DNA of 64,000 bases from Bidens hawaiensis (GCA_021521415.1 JAIQDT010000226.1:1300501-1364500), one strand, 5' to 3'; positions 36,611-48,521 are shown, counted from the first letter of the stretch. Notes: a model not told the origin generated them from the letters alone. Translations and numbers: made by a program.

Positions 36611-39212
36611 ATGTCTTCGATAAACATTACCGAACTGGTAAAGATGGAAGTTGAAGCGGGTTCGGCTACAAAGGCACCTAAGATGCTTAAGAAAACTGAT
36701 TATGTAGCGTGGAAAGATCGTTTTGAACAATATGTCAAGTATCAAGATGCCAAGATGTGGGTGTGCATACAAGATGGTTACATTCCACCTACTGCTGAGT
36801 ATGAGGGTCGTGATCAGATCAAGAAATACAAAGAGATGGAAGAAGAAGAGAAGAAAATGTATGAGGCAGAAAGCAAAGCTCATGCAGCAATTACAATGGC
36901 TCTTCCACAAGAGATTCTGCACACTTTCAGAAAGTATAAAACTGCTAGAGAGCTTTGGGAAGCACTTGAGAACCGGTTTGAGGGTAACGTGGGAATTCGT
37001 GCCTCGAAAATTAAACTTCTAAAAACCCAATTCTCGGTCTTCAAGTATCTGAAGAATGAATCACTTGATGATATCATCACTAGATATTATCATCTGATGA
37101 CTGAACTCAGCAACTATTCAATTATTTACAAAAAAGATGAGATAGTTGAAAAGCTTCTTGATGCTCTCCCACAGAAATGGGAGATGTATACTGTGTTGAT
37201 GAGAGAAGACAAAGAATTTGCTGACTTTGACCTGGAGACAGCAGTTAACAAGCTAAGAACGTTTGAACTGAACATGGTACGAAAGGAGACACCTACCGAT
37301 CAGGTTCAAGATCCGGGTATGTATGGTGCAAAGGTTAACTCTGGATCAAGTTCGAAACCTGAATCATCTGCTTATTACTCTAAGGGAGAGTCAGGCGCTA
37401 ACTCAACACACGAAGGACATGTATCTCTCAACATGAACGATGATGTGTGCTTTGTAGCTGGAGGATCAAATGCTTCTCAACCTCAAGCGACCAAGAGTAG
37501 TTTTTCCACAAGTGTGTCAAACAACAACTACTCGAAGATGCCCATGAGTGTTAAATCTGCTGAACAGCAGTTTGCTCTCTATGCATCTTTTATTGCTTCG
37601 TATGAGAATTACATTCAGGGTAAGATTGTTGATCCTGCAATTTTGGATGAAGATTATGATCAGATCGATGCTGATGATCTGGAGGAGATGGATCTGCAGT
37701 GGCAGATGGCTATGATTGTCAGAAGGGTTAAGAGGTTCATGAAGAAGACTGGCAGGAAGTTTGTAGGAGAGAGGCCAGGGTTTGATAAGTCGAAGGTACG
37801 CTGTTACAACTGTCAGCAGAATGGCCATTTTGCAAAAGAGTGCAAAAATGAATGTGTAGAACGCAGTCAAAACAGATCTACACAGCAGAGTGGTAGTGGT
37901 AACGACTATAGAGCAGGCAAATTTGGCAAATGAGGAGTACAACTGGAATCTGCATGTTGAAGAAGTATTTGAACAGGCAAATTTGGCAAACATCGAAACT
38001 GCAGATAGTGAGAAGGGAACTGGCAAAAATGAAGCTTACATGGCAGATGTGGCAGACCAGCTCTCCGAGGTAAGTACCGAACTCCCTTGTACTAAGTGTG
38101 AACATCTGTCTGAACAACTGACAACTATAACTGATCAGTTTGTTAGTTTGGATGCGCAATTTAAAACTTTAAAAGAAGATCATCATTTCACTAAAGCTAG
38201 AGAAATTAGTTACAAAGTAAAAATTAAAGCTAGTGAGAAAGATATTAAAAGTCTTAAAGCAAAGCTTGCTGAAAAAATTTAAGTGATTGATCTTAGCTAT
38301 GAAGTACTAGAAGATAAAACCAAACTAATAGCTGAAAGGGAAAAACAGATAGCTGATCACCAGGTAAAAGTGGTGGAACTTAACAGGAAACTTGAGCAAT
38401 TCAGAAATTCCTCCGCTATACTTGATCACCTCGTTAGTGATCAAGGTTCCCCAAAAAGGGGAGGAATTGGTTATCATGAAGTTCCACCACCTTTCAATCA
38501 TAATTAAACTTATGATCCTAGTAATCAGAAATCTGTTGATGTTGACTATGGTCAGACAGTTCCAGTTCAAGTTACTATTAAAGAACCAGAAGTTAGTAAG
38601 CCTGTTGCAAGTGTTAAGATTTCTGCTCCGAGTCCAGTCTCATCTAACTCAGACAAGTCCTCTGAGTCGAGTGAGACAAAACAAGAGGAAGTGTTACCAA
38701 AAAGTGGAGAGAAAAATAAAACACCTGAAGAGAAGTCTCCACTAAACCCGTATGTCCCACCATATGTGAGACAAACGGGCAGTAATACAGCCTCAACATC
38801 TAAGACAACTTTTGATAAGAAAGTTGAACACAGGAGTTGTTTTAGATGTAATCAATTAGGACACCTTGTTGCTGATTGCCCTCTGAAGCAGAAATTCAGA
38901 GGTGTGAGGACTTTAAAATCTGAGAAAAGAACTAACGGTAATCAATATAATGGTAAAAATGAAAACCCATCAAATTTCAGAAAATGGACTAATTCAGGTT
39001 TTCAAAGAAATAGATCTCAGTTTTTCACTGCTAACAACCAAACCTTAAGTAATAATTCTTTTAATTCACGAAGGTTTGGATGGCCTCATAGTCAATCCAC
39101 AAGAATGTATCCTGTTAGGACTCACAGAAATTATTATGATACTAACTTTGGACAGCCAAGGTACGGAATGTATCGACCCAAGACCAATCGGTCTTGGGTC
39201 CCCAGATTTTAA
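36611..39212 (+). pseudogene. gag: gag region of sirevirus D, one frameshift and two internal stops
   Basis: The ATG at 36611 gives 440 aa to 37933: a UBN2/Gag-type domain (about 30-230; [24 protein letters not shown]) and a CCHC knuckle [14 protein letters not shown] near 396. Gag-like sequence then continues in another frame from about 37890 ([12 protein letters not shown]), with a coiled coil at about 38085-38400, stops at 38280 and 38505, and a second knuckle CFRCNQLGHLVADC near 38840. It ends VPRF-TAA at 39210-39212, in frame with the protease. A stop at that place also occurs in element B, so it may be natural; the other breaks look mutational. Confidence 0.9.
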
Positions 39213-39230
39213 TTATCTGCTTTAATCGTG

Positions 39231-42200
39231 CAGGAACAGTTGAACAGGGCTGCCAACAATCAATGGGTTGTGGATAGCGGCTGTTCCCGGCACATGACGG
39301 GTAACAAGAAATTGTTACAAGACTTGAAACCTGTTCAAGGAGGAAGAGTGAGTTTTGCAGGAGAGAGCGGTGGAAGGATTACAGGAATAGGGACGGTGTC
39401 GCATGGAAAGACGACTTTGGAGAAAGTAAATTTTGTTGAAGAACTGAAGCACAATCTGCTGAGTGTTTCGCAGATTTGTGACAAAGACTACACCGTACAT
39501 TTTACAAAGAATGAAGCGATTGTGTTGTATCCTGGTTTTAAGATACCAGAGGATTGGATTGTTATGAAGGCTCCAAGAGTGAAGAATACGTATATCATGG
39601 ATATGAGGTCTACTGAGATGGCCACAGAAGAATCGTGTCTTCTGTCAAAAGCAACTGAATCGGAGTCCGAGTTGTGGCATAGGAGAATGGGGCACATTCA
39701 TCTTCGGAAAATGAACTACCTTGTCAAAAATGGGCTTGTGCTGGGTGTTCCCTTGAAGAATTTCAACTTTGAAGACAAATGCTTATCATGCAAAAAGAAA
39801 AAGCAACACAAGAAATCCCATCTCACCAAGAAGGTCAATTCAATTGTCAGTACCCTAGAATTACTTCACGTGGATCTCTTCGGTCCCGTGAATGTAAAAA
39901 GTCTAGGAGGAACATCTTACTGCTTGGTGATCACTGATGATTTCTCACGATATTCCTGGTTATATTTCCTGAAGTCAAAGGATGAAACAGTGCAGATGGT
40001 AAAGAATTTGATTACCAAGATTGAAAATATCATGGGGAAACGGGTTAAATTCATCAGGAGTGACAATGGAACTGAGTTCAAGAACTACGAGATGGAGATC
40101 TTCTGCTTACAGAAGAGGATAGAACACCAATACAGCGCACCGTATACTCCGCAACAAAATGGAGTGGCTGAGTGGAAGAACAGAACCTTAATTGAAGGAG
40201 CCAGAACCATGCTGGCTGATTCGAAACTTCCCGTGGTGTTCTGGGCTGAAGCTGTTGCAACAGCCTGTTATATCCTTAATAGAGTGTTAACTGTTAAAAG
40301 ATTAAATAAAACCTGTTATGAACTTATGCATGGGAGAAAGCCCAACTTGAGTGGTCTTGAACCATTCGGGTCCCCATGTTCGATATTAAAGACCAATTCT
40401 AAATTTGGTGATGTAGCCGACGAAGGAATCTTAGTCGGATACGTTGTTGGGACTCCCAACATACGGGTCTTTAATACATCGAACGACAAGGTTGAGGTGG
40501 TGTGTAACACTGATATCACAAGTTACAAATCACCAAAACCAAGCTCGGGACCCGCTGGGGTTTTCGACTATGATAGACTCTTTAAATCTTTTAACATACC
40601 TTATTTGGATTTTGCAGAAGTTGAGGAAAGAATTGCTACGAAGATGATATGCTATGAGGAAGACACTTTGGTGCAACGACCACAGTATGATGAATGTCAG
40701 CCTTCCTCGTCAAATGCTGTCAATACCCCTGCTGCCTCTACTGAAGAGGAATTCATCAATCCGTTTCACTCTCAACATCAATCACCCATTGATGAGCTAT
40801 CTTCGAACTTGGAAGATAATCTTAATGTCAGTTCGGTTCCGACTACGAGAATTCACAAAGATTATCCTTTAGAGAACGTGATAGGTGATCTGTCCTCCGG
40901 TGTACAAACAAGAAAAGGCTTGAATGAGCACACCTGTGTTTACACAAGCATTAAAGAATCGGCATAATCAACGAGTGCTTGTACACCTGCTTTATCAGCC
41001 AGATTGAACCAAAGAACTATCAAATGGCTCTTAAGGACAGCTCGTGGGTCGAAGCCATGCAAGAAGAGTTAGCTCAGTTTAAGAAAATGGAAGTATGGAA
41101 CTTGGTTGCAAAACCAAGGAATGTGCATGCGATTGGCACAAAATGGGTCTTCAAATGCAAGAGAGATGAGAAAGGGATTGTTATCAGGAACAAGGCGAGG
41201 CTGGTTGTTAAAGGCTTTATCAGCAAGAGGGGATTGATTAAAATGAGGTGTTTGCTCCTGTGGCAAGATTGGAAGCCATTCGGCTGTTTTTGGCATTTGC
41301 TGCTCATAAGGAGATGAAGGTCTTTCAGTTGGATGTGAAGAGTGCGTTCCTAAACGGTAAAGTCGACGAGGTTGTGTATGTTGAGCAACCTCCGGGTTTT
41401 CCTGACCCTGACTTTCCCGATCACTTGTACAAGCTAAGTAAAGCGCTGTATGGACTACATCAGGCACCTCGTGCCTGGTACTCAACGTTATCAGATTACT
41501 TGCTTGAGAATGAGTTTGAAAGAGGTAAGATTGATAGCACATTGTTCTTTAAGAGAAAGGGTAGCGACTTTCTGCTGGTGCAAGTCTACGTGGACGACAT
41601 TATCTTTGCTGCATCAAAAGTCTCCATGTGTCAGGAGTTTGAGGCCGTCATGAAGAAGAGATTTGAAATGAGTGCTATGGGTGAACTAACTTTCTTTTTA
41701 GGATTGCAGGTTGATCAGAAGAAAGACGGGATGTTCATTCATCAGACGAAGTATGTCCATGATGTTCTCAAACGCTTCAAGATGGAGGACAGCACTCCAT
41801 ATGATACTCCAGTCTGCGTCAATCACAAATTGGGTGCTGATTCAGACAACGATGCAGACGTGGACCCAACCAAATATCGGGCTATTATAGGTTCTTTAAT
41901 GTACTTAACTGCTTCTAGGCCTGATATAATGTTTGCTGTTTGTCTTTGTGCACGCTTTCAGGCAAACCCAAAAGAATCTCATTTGAAGGGTGCGAAGAGG
42001 ATACTGCGGTATCTCAAAGGCAAGCCGAAGCTGGGGTTGTGGTACTCGAGAGGAGGAGACTTGGAGCTAGTCGCTTACACAGATTCTGATTATGGAGGGT
42101 GCAATCAGAGTCGGAAGTCTACAACTGGTGGATGTCAGTTTCTTGGTGGCAGACTAGTGTCGTGGCAATGCAAGAAGCAGACCTCAGTCGCAATTTCAAC

Positions 42201-42534
42201 ATGTGAAGCAGAATACATGGCAGCATCCAACTGCTGCTCCCAGGTTCTTTGGATTCAACAACAGTTGCGCGATTATGGTCTGAATTTCTCACTTACCCCT
42301 ATTTGCATTGATAACACTGCTGCTATCTCAGTAACTAACAATCCCGTGAAGCACAGTAAAACTAAACATATTGACATACGTCATCATTTTATACGGGATT
42401 GTGCTGAGAAGAAACTGATTGAGCTCGAAAAGGTTGACACGTTAGATAATTTCGCTGACTTGTTCACGAAAGCATTTGACAAAACTAGATTTCAAAACCT
42501 TGTTGAGCTGAATGGGATGATCAATCCCGAGTAA
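39231..42534 (+). pseudogene. pol: pol of sirevirus D (PR-IN-RT-RNaseH), frameshifted near 40,970 and 41,230
   Basis: Protease WVVDSGCSRHMTG near 39265 keeps its Asp. Next come the pre-integrase finger (LWHRRMGHIHLRKMNYL ... CLSCKKKKQ), the integrase core with D (HVDLFGPV), D (IRSDNGTEF) and E (GVAEWKN, unusual W for R), RT with KNKARLVVKGF, YVDD at about 41587 and a complete thumb, and RNase H with YTDSDYGG, CEAEYMAAS and the DNTAAIS motif, ending at TGA-free INPE-TAA 42534. A TAA at 40965 and a frame change there, and another in the RT N-terminus (41215-41250), disable it. A CGTGCAG acceptor-like site ends just before the protease at 39233. Confidence 0.92.
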
Positions 42535-42577
42535 CCATGTCATATGTTTGTGTTTGAATTAAAAAAAAAAAAAAAAA

Positions 42578-42860
42578 CGTCACTATTGCTTAGAATTATG
42601 TCGGTTGCCTCAGTTTGAAGGACATGTCTTCAGATATGTTTGGTCCTCATTTCTACTTGTAGAATATGAGGATAGCCATTAACCAGATGACTGAAAGTGA
42701 CCGGGGCGGTTTATGATGTGTTTTCATTCTTTCGCTGAAAATTAGTCGATCATACTTAGTTAGAAGGACACATACTAGTATGTGGTCGGTCCAGCTGATC
42801 CATTGGATCTTCGGGATAGCCGTTTACCTGAAGACTTTGATTTGTTCGGGGCGATTGAAG
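42578..42860 (+). ncRNA. Two copies of the conserved hairpin module downstream of pol, element D
   Basis: Copy 1 (about 42578-42715) has CCTCAT (42645-42650) facing ATGAGG (42666-42671), with TCTA/TAGA inside. Copy 2 (about 42731-42860) has GATCC (42797-42801) facing GGATC (42805-42809). Both keep TTAGAATTATGTCG or GCTGAAAATTA upstream, GG(A/G)ATAGCC after the hairpin, and CGGGGCG(G/A)TT at the end, as in element B. Arm sequences differ but pairing persists, which supports a structured RNA. I know no named family for it. Confidence 0.55.
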
Positions 42861-43879
42861 TTAAATTTTTTCTTTCCGGGAGATGAAATTATTTTTCAAG
42901 TCTACTACTTCGTAAGAAGTACCTTTACTATGTTTAACAGAAAATTGATCCAACCTTGGAAAGTGATAGATATTCTGATTCTGTGTGCTTAACTAGTGAA
43001 GTTATTAGGCTTAAAAGACTTTAGAACAGTCATTGTATGTCATGGTAGCTTTTTATGGTGCGTAAAAGTAGAAGTGATACTAACTAAATCTACTCGATTT
43101 TACGTGGAAACTCCTTAAGAGTTGTGCATGTATTCATACATATCTTTCCGAATGATAGGAAGAAAAGCGATTACCCAGTCATACACGAGCCCGTGAGTGT
43201 TCTGATTCCCGTGAAGATAGCGTGTCAAGACGCTGCAGTGATCCAGATTCGGGACTTGCAGTTGTTTCTACGTGAAGTTGTGTATATACATGTTAAATAT
43301 AAAAAAAAATAAATAAATAAAATAAAATAAAATTTCTAGAGTTCATAATGTTAATGATTATCAATCAAGACGCAAGAAGGTGAACGGGAAGCAGAGTCTA
43401 AGATCGAAGAGTAATTGTTACTTAATCAGACACTACGGGTCGAGGTCAATTCGGGGTGACTTGGGGAAAGCCAAATACGCCTTGAGAATAGATAGGAGGC
43501 ATCATAATCTCTGAGTTGTTGCCCATTTAAGTTTTGAGCTTAATTGAACCTAACTCGTATCACAGAGACAATGAAAACCATTTCAAGTATATTACCTGCT
43601 TACAACCTGTTTCTTTATGTCATAATACAGCTGAACACGGATCTGTGTGACAGTCACGTAATTAGTATGATTCCTGTTCGGATCTTTTCAAAAACATGGT
43701 AGTCCCTGTCGAGACTGAAATTTGATCCCGTGTACTTTAATTTTTCAAATTTTTGTTACTTTTGTAATTGTTTGATTTTATACCTGGTTACTTGGTCTTG
43801 ATCGTATCATTTAACGCTTTAAAGGATGTTTTAAAACTTAATTGCAAATTGTTCAAATTATAGGAGTTTGTTTTGAAAA
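42861..43879 (+). other. Non-coding spacer of element D after the hairpin modules
   Basis: There is no credible ORF. Blocks shared with element B in order include GGCTTAAAAGACT (about 43008) and ACCCAGTCATAC (about 43171). An A/T microsatellite (AAATAAAATA) lies at 43300-43335. Confidence 0.55.
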
Positions 43880-44600
43880 GTTTAATATACCGGCGAACTT
43901 ATTCTTAACTTCGCTTGCAATAGGCGAAGTTATCCATAACTTTGCCTGTAAAATTTTGACCCTATATAAAGAAGTTTTAAAGGTCAGACTGTTCATTATT
44001 TTTCAATCCAGCGAACTTATTCTCTCCGTAACCCTAAGCGAAGTTCTCAATCGAATCTTCTGTGTTTGTTCTTTCTCTGTTCAAAGTCGATTAAAGGTGT
44101 GTAAGGTTTATAGTATCGTATAATCAATGTTTTTGAGGTTGATCATCGGTCGTTTCGACTCGATTATCGACCTCGTCTTTCAAAACCTTAAACACCCGAT
44201 TTCAAACTTGTTATTACATGATAGTATACTACTTGAACGTCCAAAACTTCATAAAATTATGTATTTCGGAGTCCTCGATCTCCAAAATCATCATCTACAC
44301 GTCGTTCGACATCCCTAACTGTTGCCGATTCAAATTCGGCGAAGTTACAGTTTAGGCGAAGTTATCCGTAACTTCGCCTGAGGTTTAACTTCGCCTGATT
44401 ATAGATTTTGAAACAGTTTATGAGGCGATGTTGTGATTAGGCGAAGTTAACATTAACTTCGCCTGGACCATTTTACTTAACTGTTATCAGACGAAGTTAA
44501 AGTTGAAGCGAAGTTGTTTCCCAACTTCGCCCCACCTTTAACTTCGCCTATACAGAATTGATCACAACTTCGCTCATGGTAACAGGCGAACTTGTGATTC
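43880..44600 (+). repeat. GCGAAGTT/AACTTCGC array upstream of the third ORF of element D
   Basis: Two clusters (about 43895-44050 and 44335-44595) hold many copies in both orientations, such as GGCGAAGTTATCCGTAACTT followed by CGCC. The segment 44060-44330 has none. This mirrors the AACGAAT array at the same place in element B. Confidence 0.88.
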
Positions 44601-44639
44601 GCTTTGACGTTTATCTAACTTAACCTGTTTGTTGCAGAT

Positions 44640-47528
44640 ATGGCTGCTGTTGCTGGAGCAGGTGGTGCAGGCGGTGATGACGGAGGTGATAACCAGAGGC
44701 AGTTCTTCCCGGGTCACAACATGTACATAACATTAGACCCGGAGGCTAGCGGAGTTGATGATTTCCGCGAAATCATCACATTTCTGTTACTCTCGCGGAT
44801 ATTCCACGCGATTACAACAACTCTGCCGATATCCTTGCCCAACATTGAGGATTTTTGGCAGACCGTGGAATACGACTGTAGAGTCGAGCCCCCGGTGATG
44901 CGCGCAACAGTCAACAATCAGATTGTTCAGTTCTCTTCTGAACAAATCCGGGCGGCTTTACGATTTGGGAATGAGACAAGGGATGACCTGACAGAGTTTG
45001 TAGCTCCTTTCCGTGATGGAGCGTTTTTGAGAATGGGATACTCTGGTCCCTTAGGAGATACGCAGAGAAGGAAGGGTTTCTTACTTGACCAGTGGCGCTT
45101 TCTCATGCATGTTATGATTGTTTGCATGTCAGGGAGAAAGGCGGGCACTGATGGCATGGGCGCGACCATGCAGTCAGCGTTGACTGCTCTGACTTACAAC
45201 AAGCGATACAGCTTTAGTTAGATGGTCTTTTATGAGATTGATCGTCAAAGAAGAGCGATGGCGCGTGAGCGATTCATCATGTATCCAAGATTCCTACAAA
45301 TGATCTTGAATCACGTTGCTCCAACGCTTCCTCAGCGCCGTCCGATCCGATATGTAGAGAGTGTGAACAAACGGATCTTCGCCCAATGTAGATCCTCCAG
45401 TGCGAGGAGCAAACCTGAGCTCCGTCCTCGGCATACTCCGCTGTTTGGGTACTTAATCAACCCGGGGTATGTACCTGCTCGAGGGGACGAGTTTACGGAC
45501 CCGGCACCACAACAGGCAGGAGCACCTCAAGCTATACCTGCTGCTCCTGTTGTGTCACCGGAGGAGAACGTGGAACTTGATGCAGAATTTGGTGGTCAAG
45601 GCTTCTTTGATATGGATCGGGTGGATCCAGAGGAAAACGTACAGGTCCCGGTTGAACGTGCTTCGGGTGTGAGTGTTACTAGGGCAGCTACAACGGTGGC
45701 TGGCTCAGATTCTGATGATGAAGTGGCAGAGGCAAAAAGGATTAGGGTAACTCGAGAAAGACTACATGGGAAGAGAAAGAGAACTGTTGATGACAGCGAG
45801 TCAGATTATGAGGAAGAGGTACAACAGTTGATCCGGAGGTCAAGAAGGGAACGGATAGGTGCAGGATCGGGAGCCGGTGAGAGCTCCAGGGTGGTACGTT
45901 TCACTCCACCAGCACTATCCGGTATGACAATGGTTCCCTCATCACTACAGGTTACAAGGCCAAGCGCTACGGTTGTTCCCGTGATGGCTACCTCATCATT
46001 TGGCCTCCCAATCACTACTTTCCAACTTTCGACTCCTGAGATCGTTTCATTGCCGCCTCCGACTGTTACTCCATCGGAGGTCGTGGCACAATTTATAGAG
46101 TCGACTGTTGTGGCCACTGCAGGGCTATCGGTGACGATACCACCTGCGGTTACGTCAATTTCTACTTCTGAGGTCCCGGTGACATCGGAAATCCTTCCTC
46201 AGTACACTCAAGATATATCACATATGAGGTTCGATTTCGATGCAACCCTATCAGACTCTGAACGAATTGCAGCACTTGAACGGGTCGTGGCAGAGCAGTC
46301 AAGGATTAATCTTATCCAGACCCAGGCTATTCAGCGCCTAGTTGCAGAGAATCAGATGCAGTCGTCCCTGCTGGTACAACATGGAAAAATCATAGATGCT
46401 TTCAAGGAGTTCTTGTCATCTCAGGGGGAGACGAGCTGTAAAGGCGATGAGTTGAGGACCAAGAGACGAAATGATAGAGACGATGATCCCAATGCATCGA
46501 AAGATGCAGGTGGTGAGTTGCCAAGAACTGATCAAGCTCTTGGAACTTCCACAACTCAGGGGGAGTCGACAACTGCAGCTGGTGGTGATGATGTGGTGGT
46601 AGTGGACGTAGAGGAGATGGATGATGGTTTGGTTGGTGATGATGATGTACTACCGAGTGATGTGATAGAGAAGATTGGAGAAGAGATTGTGATTGATAAT
46701 GAGATAGAAGAGGGAGAGATAGTTGAGGAAAATATTGAGCATGACATTCCAGATGTTGAGAAAGCAGATATGAGTAAAGAGATGGCAAGTGATGAGTCTG
46801 AATGGGAAGAGCAGCCTAGATGGAAAGAAGGCTATGCTCAGTGGTTCATCAAAACGAAGAAACCGGCTGTCCCGACAATGTTTAAGAAGAGTTACAACAT
46901 TAAAGGCTATGCTGAAGCGAAGAAAGGGATTATTTGCTGGATATATGATGAGCAGTTGAGGCTCTTCGTGATTAAAAGGTATGACGGTGTTCAGTACTTT
47001 AAAAGTATGTTGAGATCGTTGAATACACTGCCAGAATGTGAAGTGAAAGACTTAGCCAGATTGGGATTGATAAACAGAAATGACGATAATATGGCTAGAG
47101 TTATTGGGAAAATTGTGTGGAAAGAGAGTATAAAAGAGAAGAAATTTGAGCTGTTGAAACCACAAAAGGGAAAACTTGTTGAAGACAAGGATAGAGGTTT
47201 GAGAGCAGACGGAAAACCTTGGATGATTATGAAGTATAAACCGATCCGGTGTTTGAAAGAAGTACCGATGAAGCTAATGCCCAAGGATGTGCTTAAAGAC
47301 CTGAAGTGGTGGTTTGTAGATTGTGAGACAGCTGAGGCAGTGATGGAAGACGAAGATGAACAAGAGCTGCTTAGAGTGTACGATCCGATGCACTTGGTAA
47401 ACTTATCGCAAGCTGATTTGCAGGTGTTGAATGATAAGAAGATATTTTATATTCCTGCTTGGAAAGACGAAGCGAGGAAATATCAAAGAGTTGTGTCGGT
47501 TTGTGTTCGAGAAGGAGTGAATTCTTGA
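44640..47528 (+). pseudogene. Third ORF ('env-like' position) of sirevirus D, one in-frame stop
   Basis: The ATG at 44640 follows a good acceptor: CTAAC and TAAC branch-like words, then CTGTTTGTTGCAG ending at 44637. One TAG at 45219-45221 divides a frame of about 962 codons; aligned B sequence has Glu there. Domains: N-terminal domain about 20-235 (FLLLSRIFHAITTTLPISL, DFWQTVEY, RFLMHVMIVCMSG, FIMYPRFLQ); basic cluster GKRKRTVDD...RRSRRER about 375-410, like a bipartite nuclear signal; coiled coil about 540-590 (ERIAALERVVAEQ onward); very acidic stretch about 655-715; C-terminal domain (CWIYDEQLRLFVIKRYDGVQYF) shared with B. There is no signal peptide or membrane span. Confidence 0.87.
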
Positions 47529-47588
47529 AGATAGAAGATTGAAGATTACAAGTCACGTGTTTGAAGCTAAAGAGATTAAGCTACTGCC

Positions 47589-47597
47589 AAGGGGGAG
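47589..47597 (+). other. Polypurine tract of element D
   Basis: AAGGGGGAG lies two bases before the 3' LTR start at 47600. Confidence 0.9.
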
Positions 47598-47599
47598 TC

Positions 47600-48020
47600 T
47601 GTTGGTGCATGATGTCAGTAGTTCAGTGTCGAGTGTCTGTAATCGTGTTAGTTAGATTTGAGTTTTATATGTAAGCGAAGTTGCTAACAAGTTCGCTTAT
47701 ATGGGCGAACTTGTTAGACAAGCGAAGTTAGGGACAACTTCGCCTGAACATGCCAGGCGAAGTTGTCGTGTCTATATAAGCCATTTTGTATACGGCTTAT
47801 TCATTAAGTTAAAGATAGAGAGTTCATTCGTGTATTCGAGTCAGAGAGTTTTGTATTCAGTGATCATCGTATCACGTGTTTACGGTTGGAATACAACTTG
47901 TGTTTGGTTATCGTATCGTGTGTTAGCTCGTATTGTTTTCTATACTCGTAACGTCTTACGTAGGGATTCCGCACCTACGTAGAACGCGATATCTCGTGTA
48001 GATCCGGCTGGGAACCTACA
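47600..48020 (+). repeat. 3' LTR of element D, 421 bp
   Basis: It has the same ends and length as 35679-36099 with about six substitutions. It is followed by the CAGTC duplication and then the right arm of E. Confidence 0.95.
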
Positions 48021-48025
48021 CAGTC

Positions 48026-48521
48026 AGCTTCGGTGTCGAACACTTAGTAATACTTGCTTTGGTGTCGAACACTTAGTAATACTAGCTACCTATAGATATA
48101 TAATTGATTTAACACTATCTGGTAACGCAAAACACTAAACGCGAAACGCAAAACGCTAAACGCAAAACGCAAACGTAAACGCTTTATTGATATAAACTTG
48201 TGAACTCACCAACCCCGTGTTGACACTTTTAGTATGTTATTCTCAGGTAGCCGAGGCGGGCGCGCGGTATAGGAACATGCATTACTTTTAACGTTACTGT
48301 TTATGCAAACATGTTTTAAACTATTATTATTGGGTTTTTAAGTCGTCCTGTGTGACGCAACCATTGGTTAAAGGTTTTACGCTTCCGCATTTTTTTACAC
48401 TTAAATGTTTTCGTGGATTGAAAAACTTTATTTATGGCTTGATTATAACTAATGATTCCGATCCTGTTAGTTCACACCCTCTGACGGTAAAACTCCGTTA
48501 GTGGATTTTGAGGGTGTGACA
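48026..48521. repeat. Right arm of solo LTR E
   Basis: It contains a tandem duplication of GTGTCGAACACTTAGTAATAC at its start and a run of AAACGC-type hexamers (48125-48182). It ends GGGTGTGACA. Confidence 0.78.

Larger units (their letters stand above)
35334..48020 (+). mobile_element. Element D: Ty1/copia sirevirus of a second family, TSD CAGTC, abnormal 5' end
   Basis: CAGTC flanks the whole unit (35329-35333 and 48021-48025). Order: partial LTR copy, A-tract, complete 5' LTR (35679-36099), PBS, leader, gag, pol, hairpin modules, keyword array, third ORF, polypurine tract, 3' LTR (47600-48020). The two full LTRs are both 421 bp and differ at about six sites. The host sequence is solo LTR E. 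Several frame breaks make it non-autonomous despite its youth. Confidence 0.95.
33111..48521. mobile_element. Element E: probable gypsy-type solo LTR (about 2.7 kb), TSD TAAAT, split by element D
   Basis: It starts TGTGACAC (33111), ends GTGTGACA (48521), and is flanked by TAAAT at 33106-33110 and 48522-48526. Removing it joins SDLKL to CIMKW in the third ORF of B exactly as the intact B0 copy reads. Its own sequence is 33111-35333 plus 48026-48521, about 2719 bp, with no coding domain, PBS or polypurine tract. A pyrimidine-rich stretch (33485-33540) and CACTTGGGGGAGAATAC (35060) recall LTRs of long gypsy elements. The right arm has a GTGTCGAACACTTAGTAATAC direct duplication (48032-48082) and an AAACGC-rich run (48125-48182). 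Orientation is not determined. Confidence 0.8.

Noticed and set aside
37890..37933. Programmed frameshift between two gag frames of element D
   Set aside because: No slippery heptamer is visible, and other random breaks are nearby; a simple indel is more likely.
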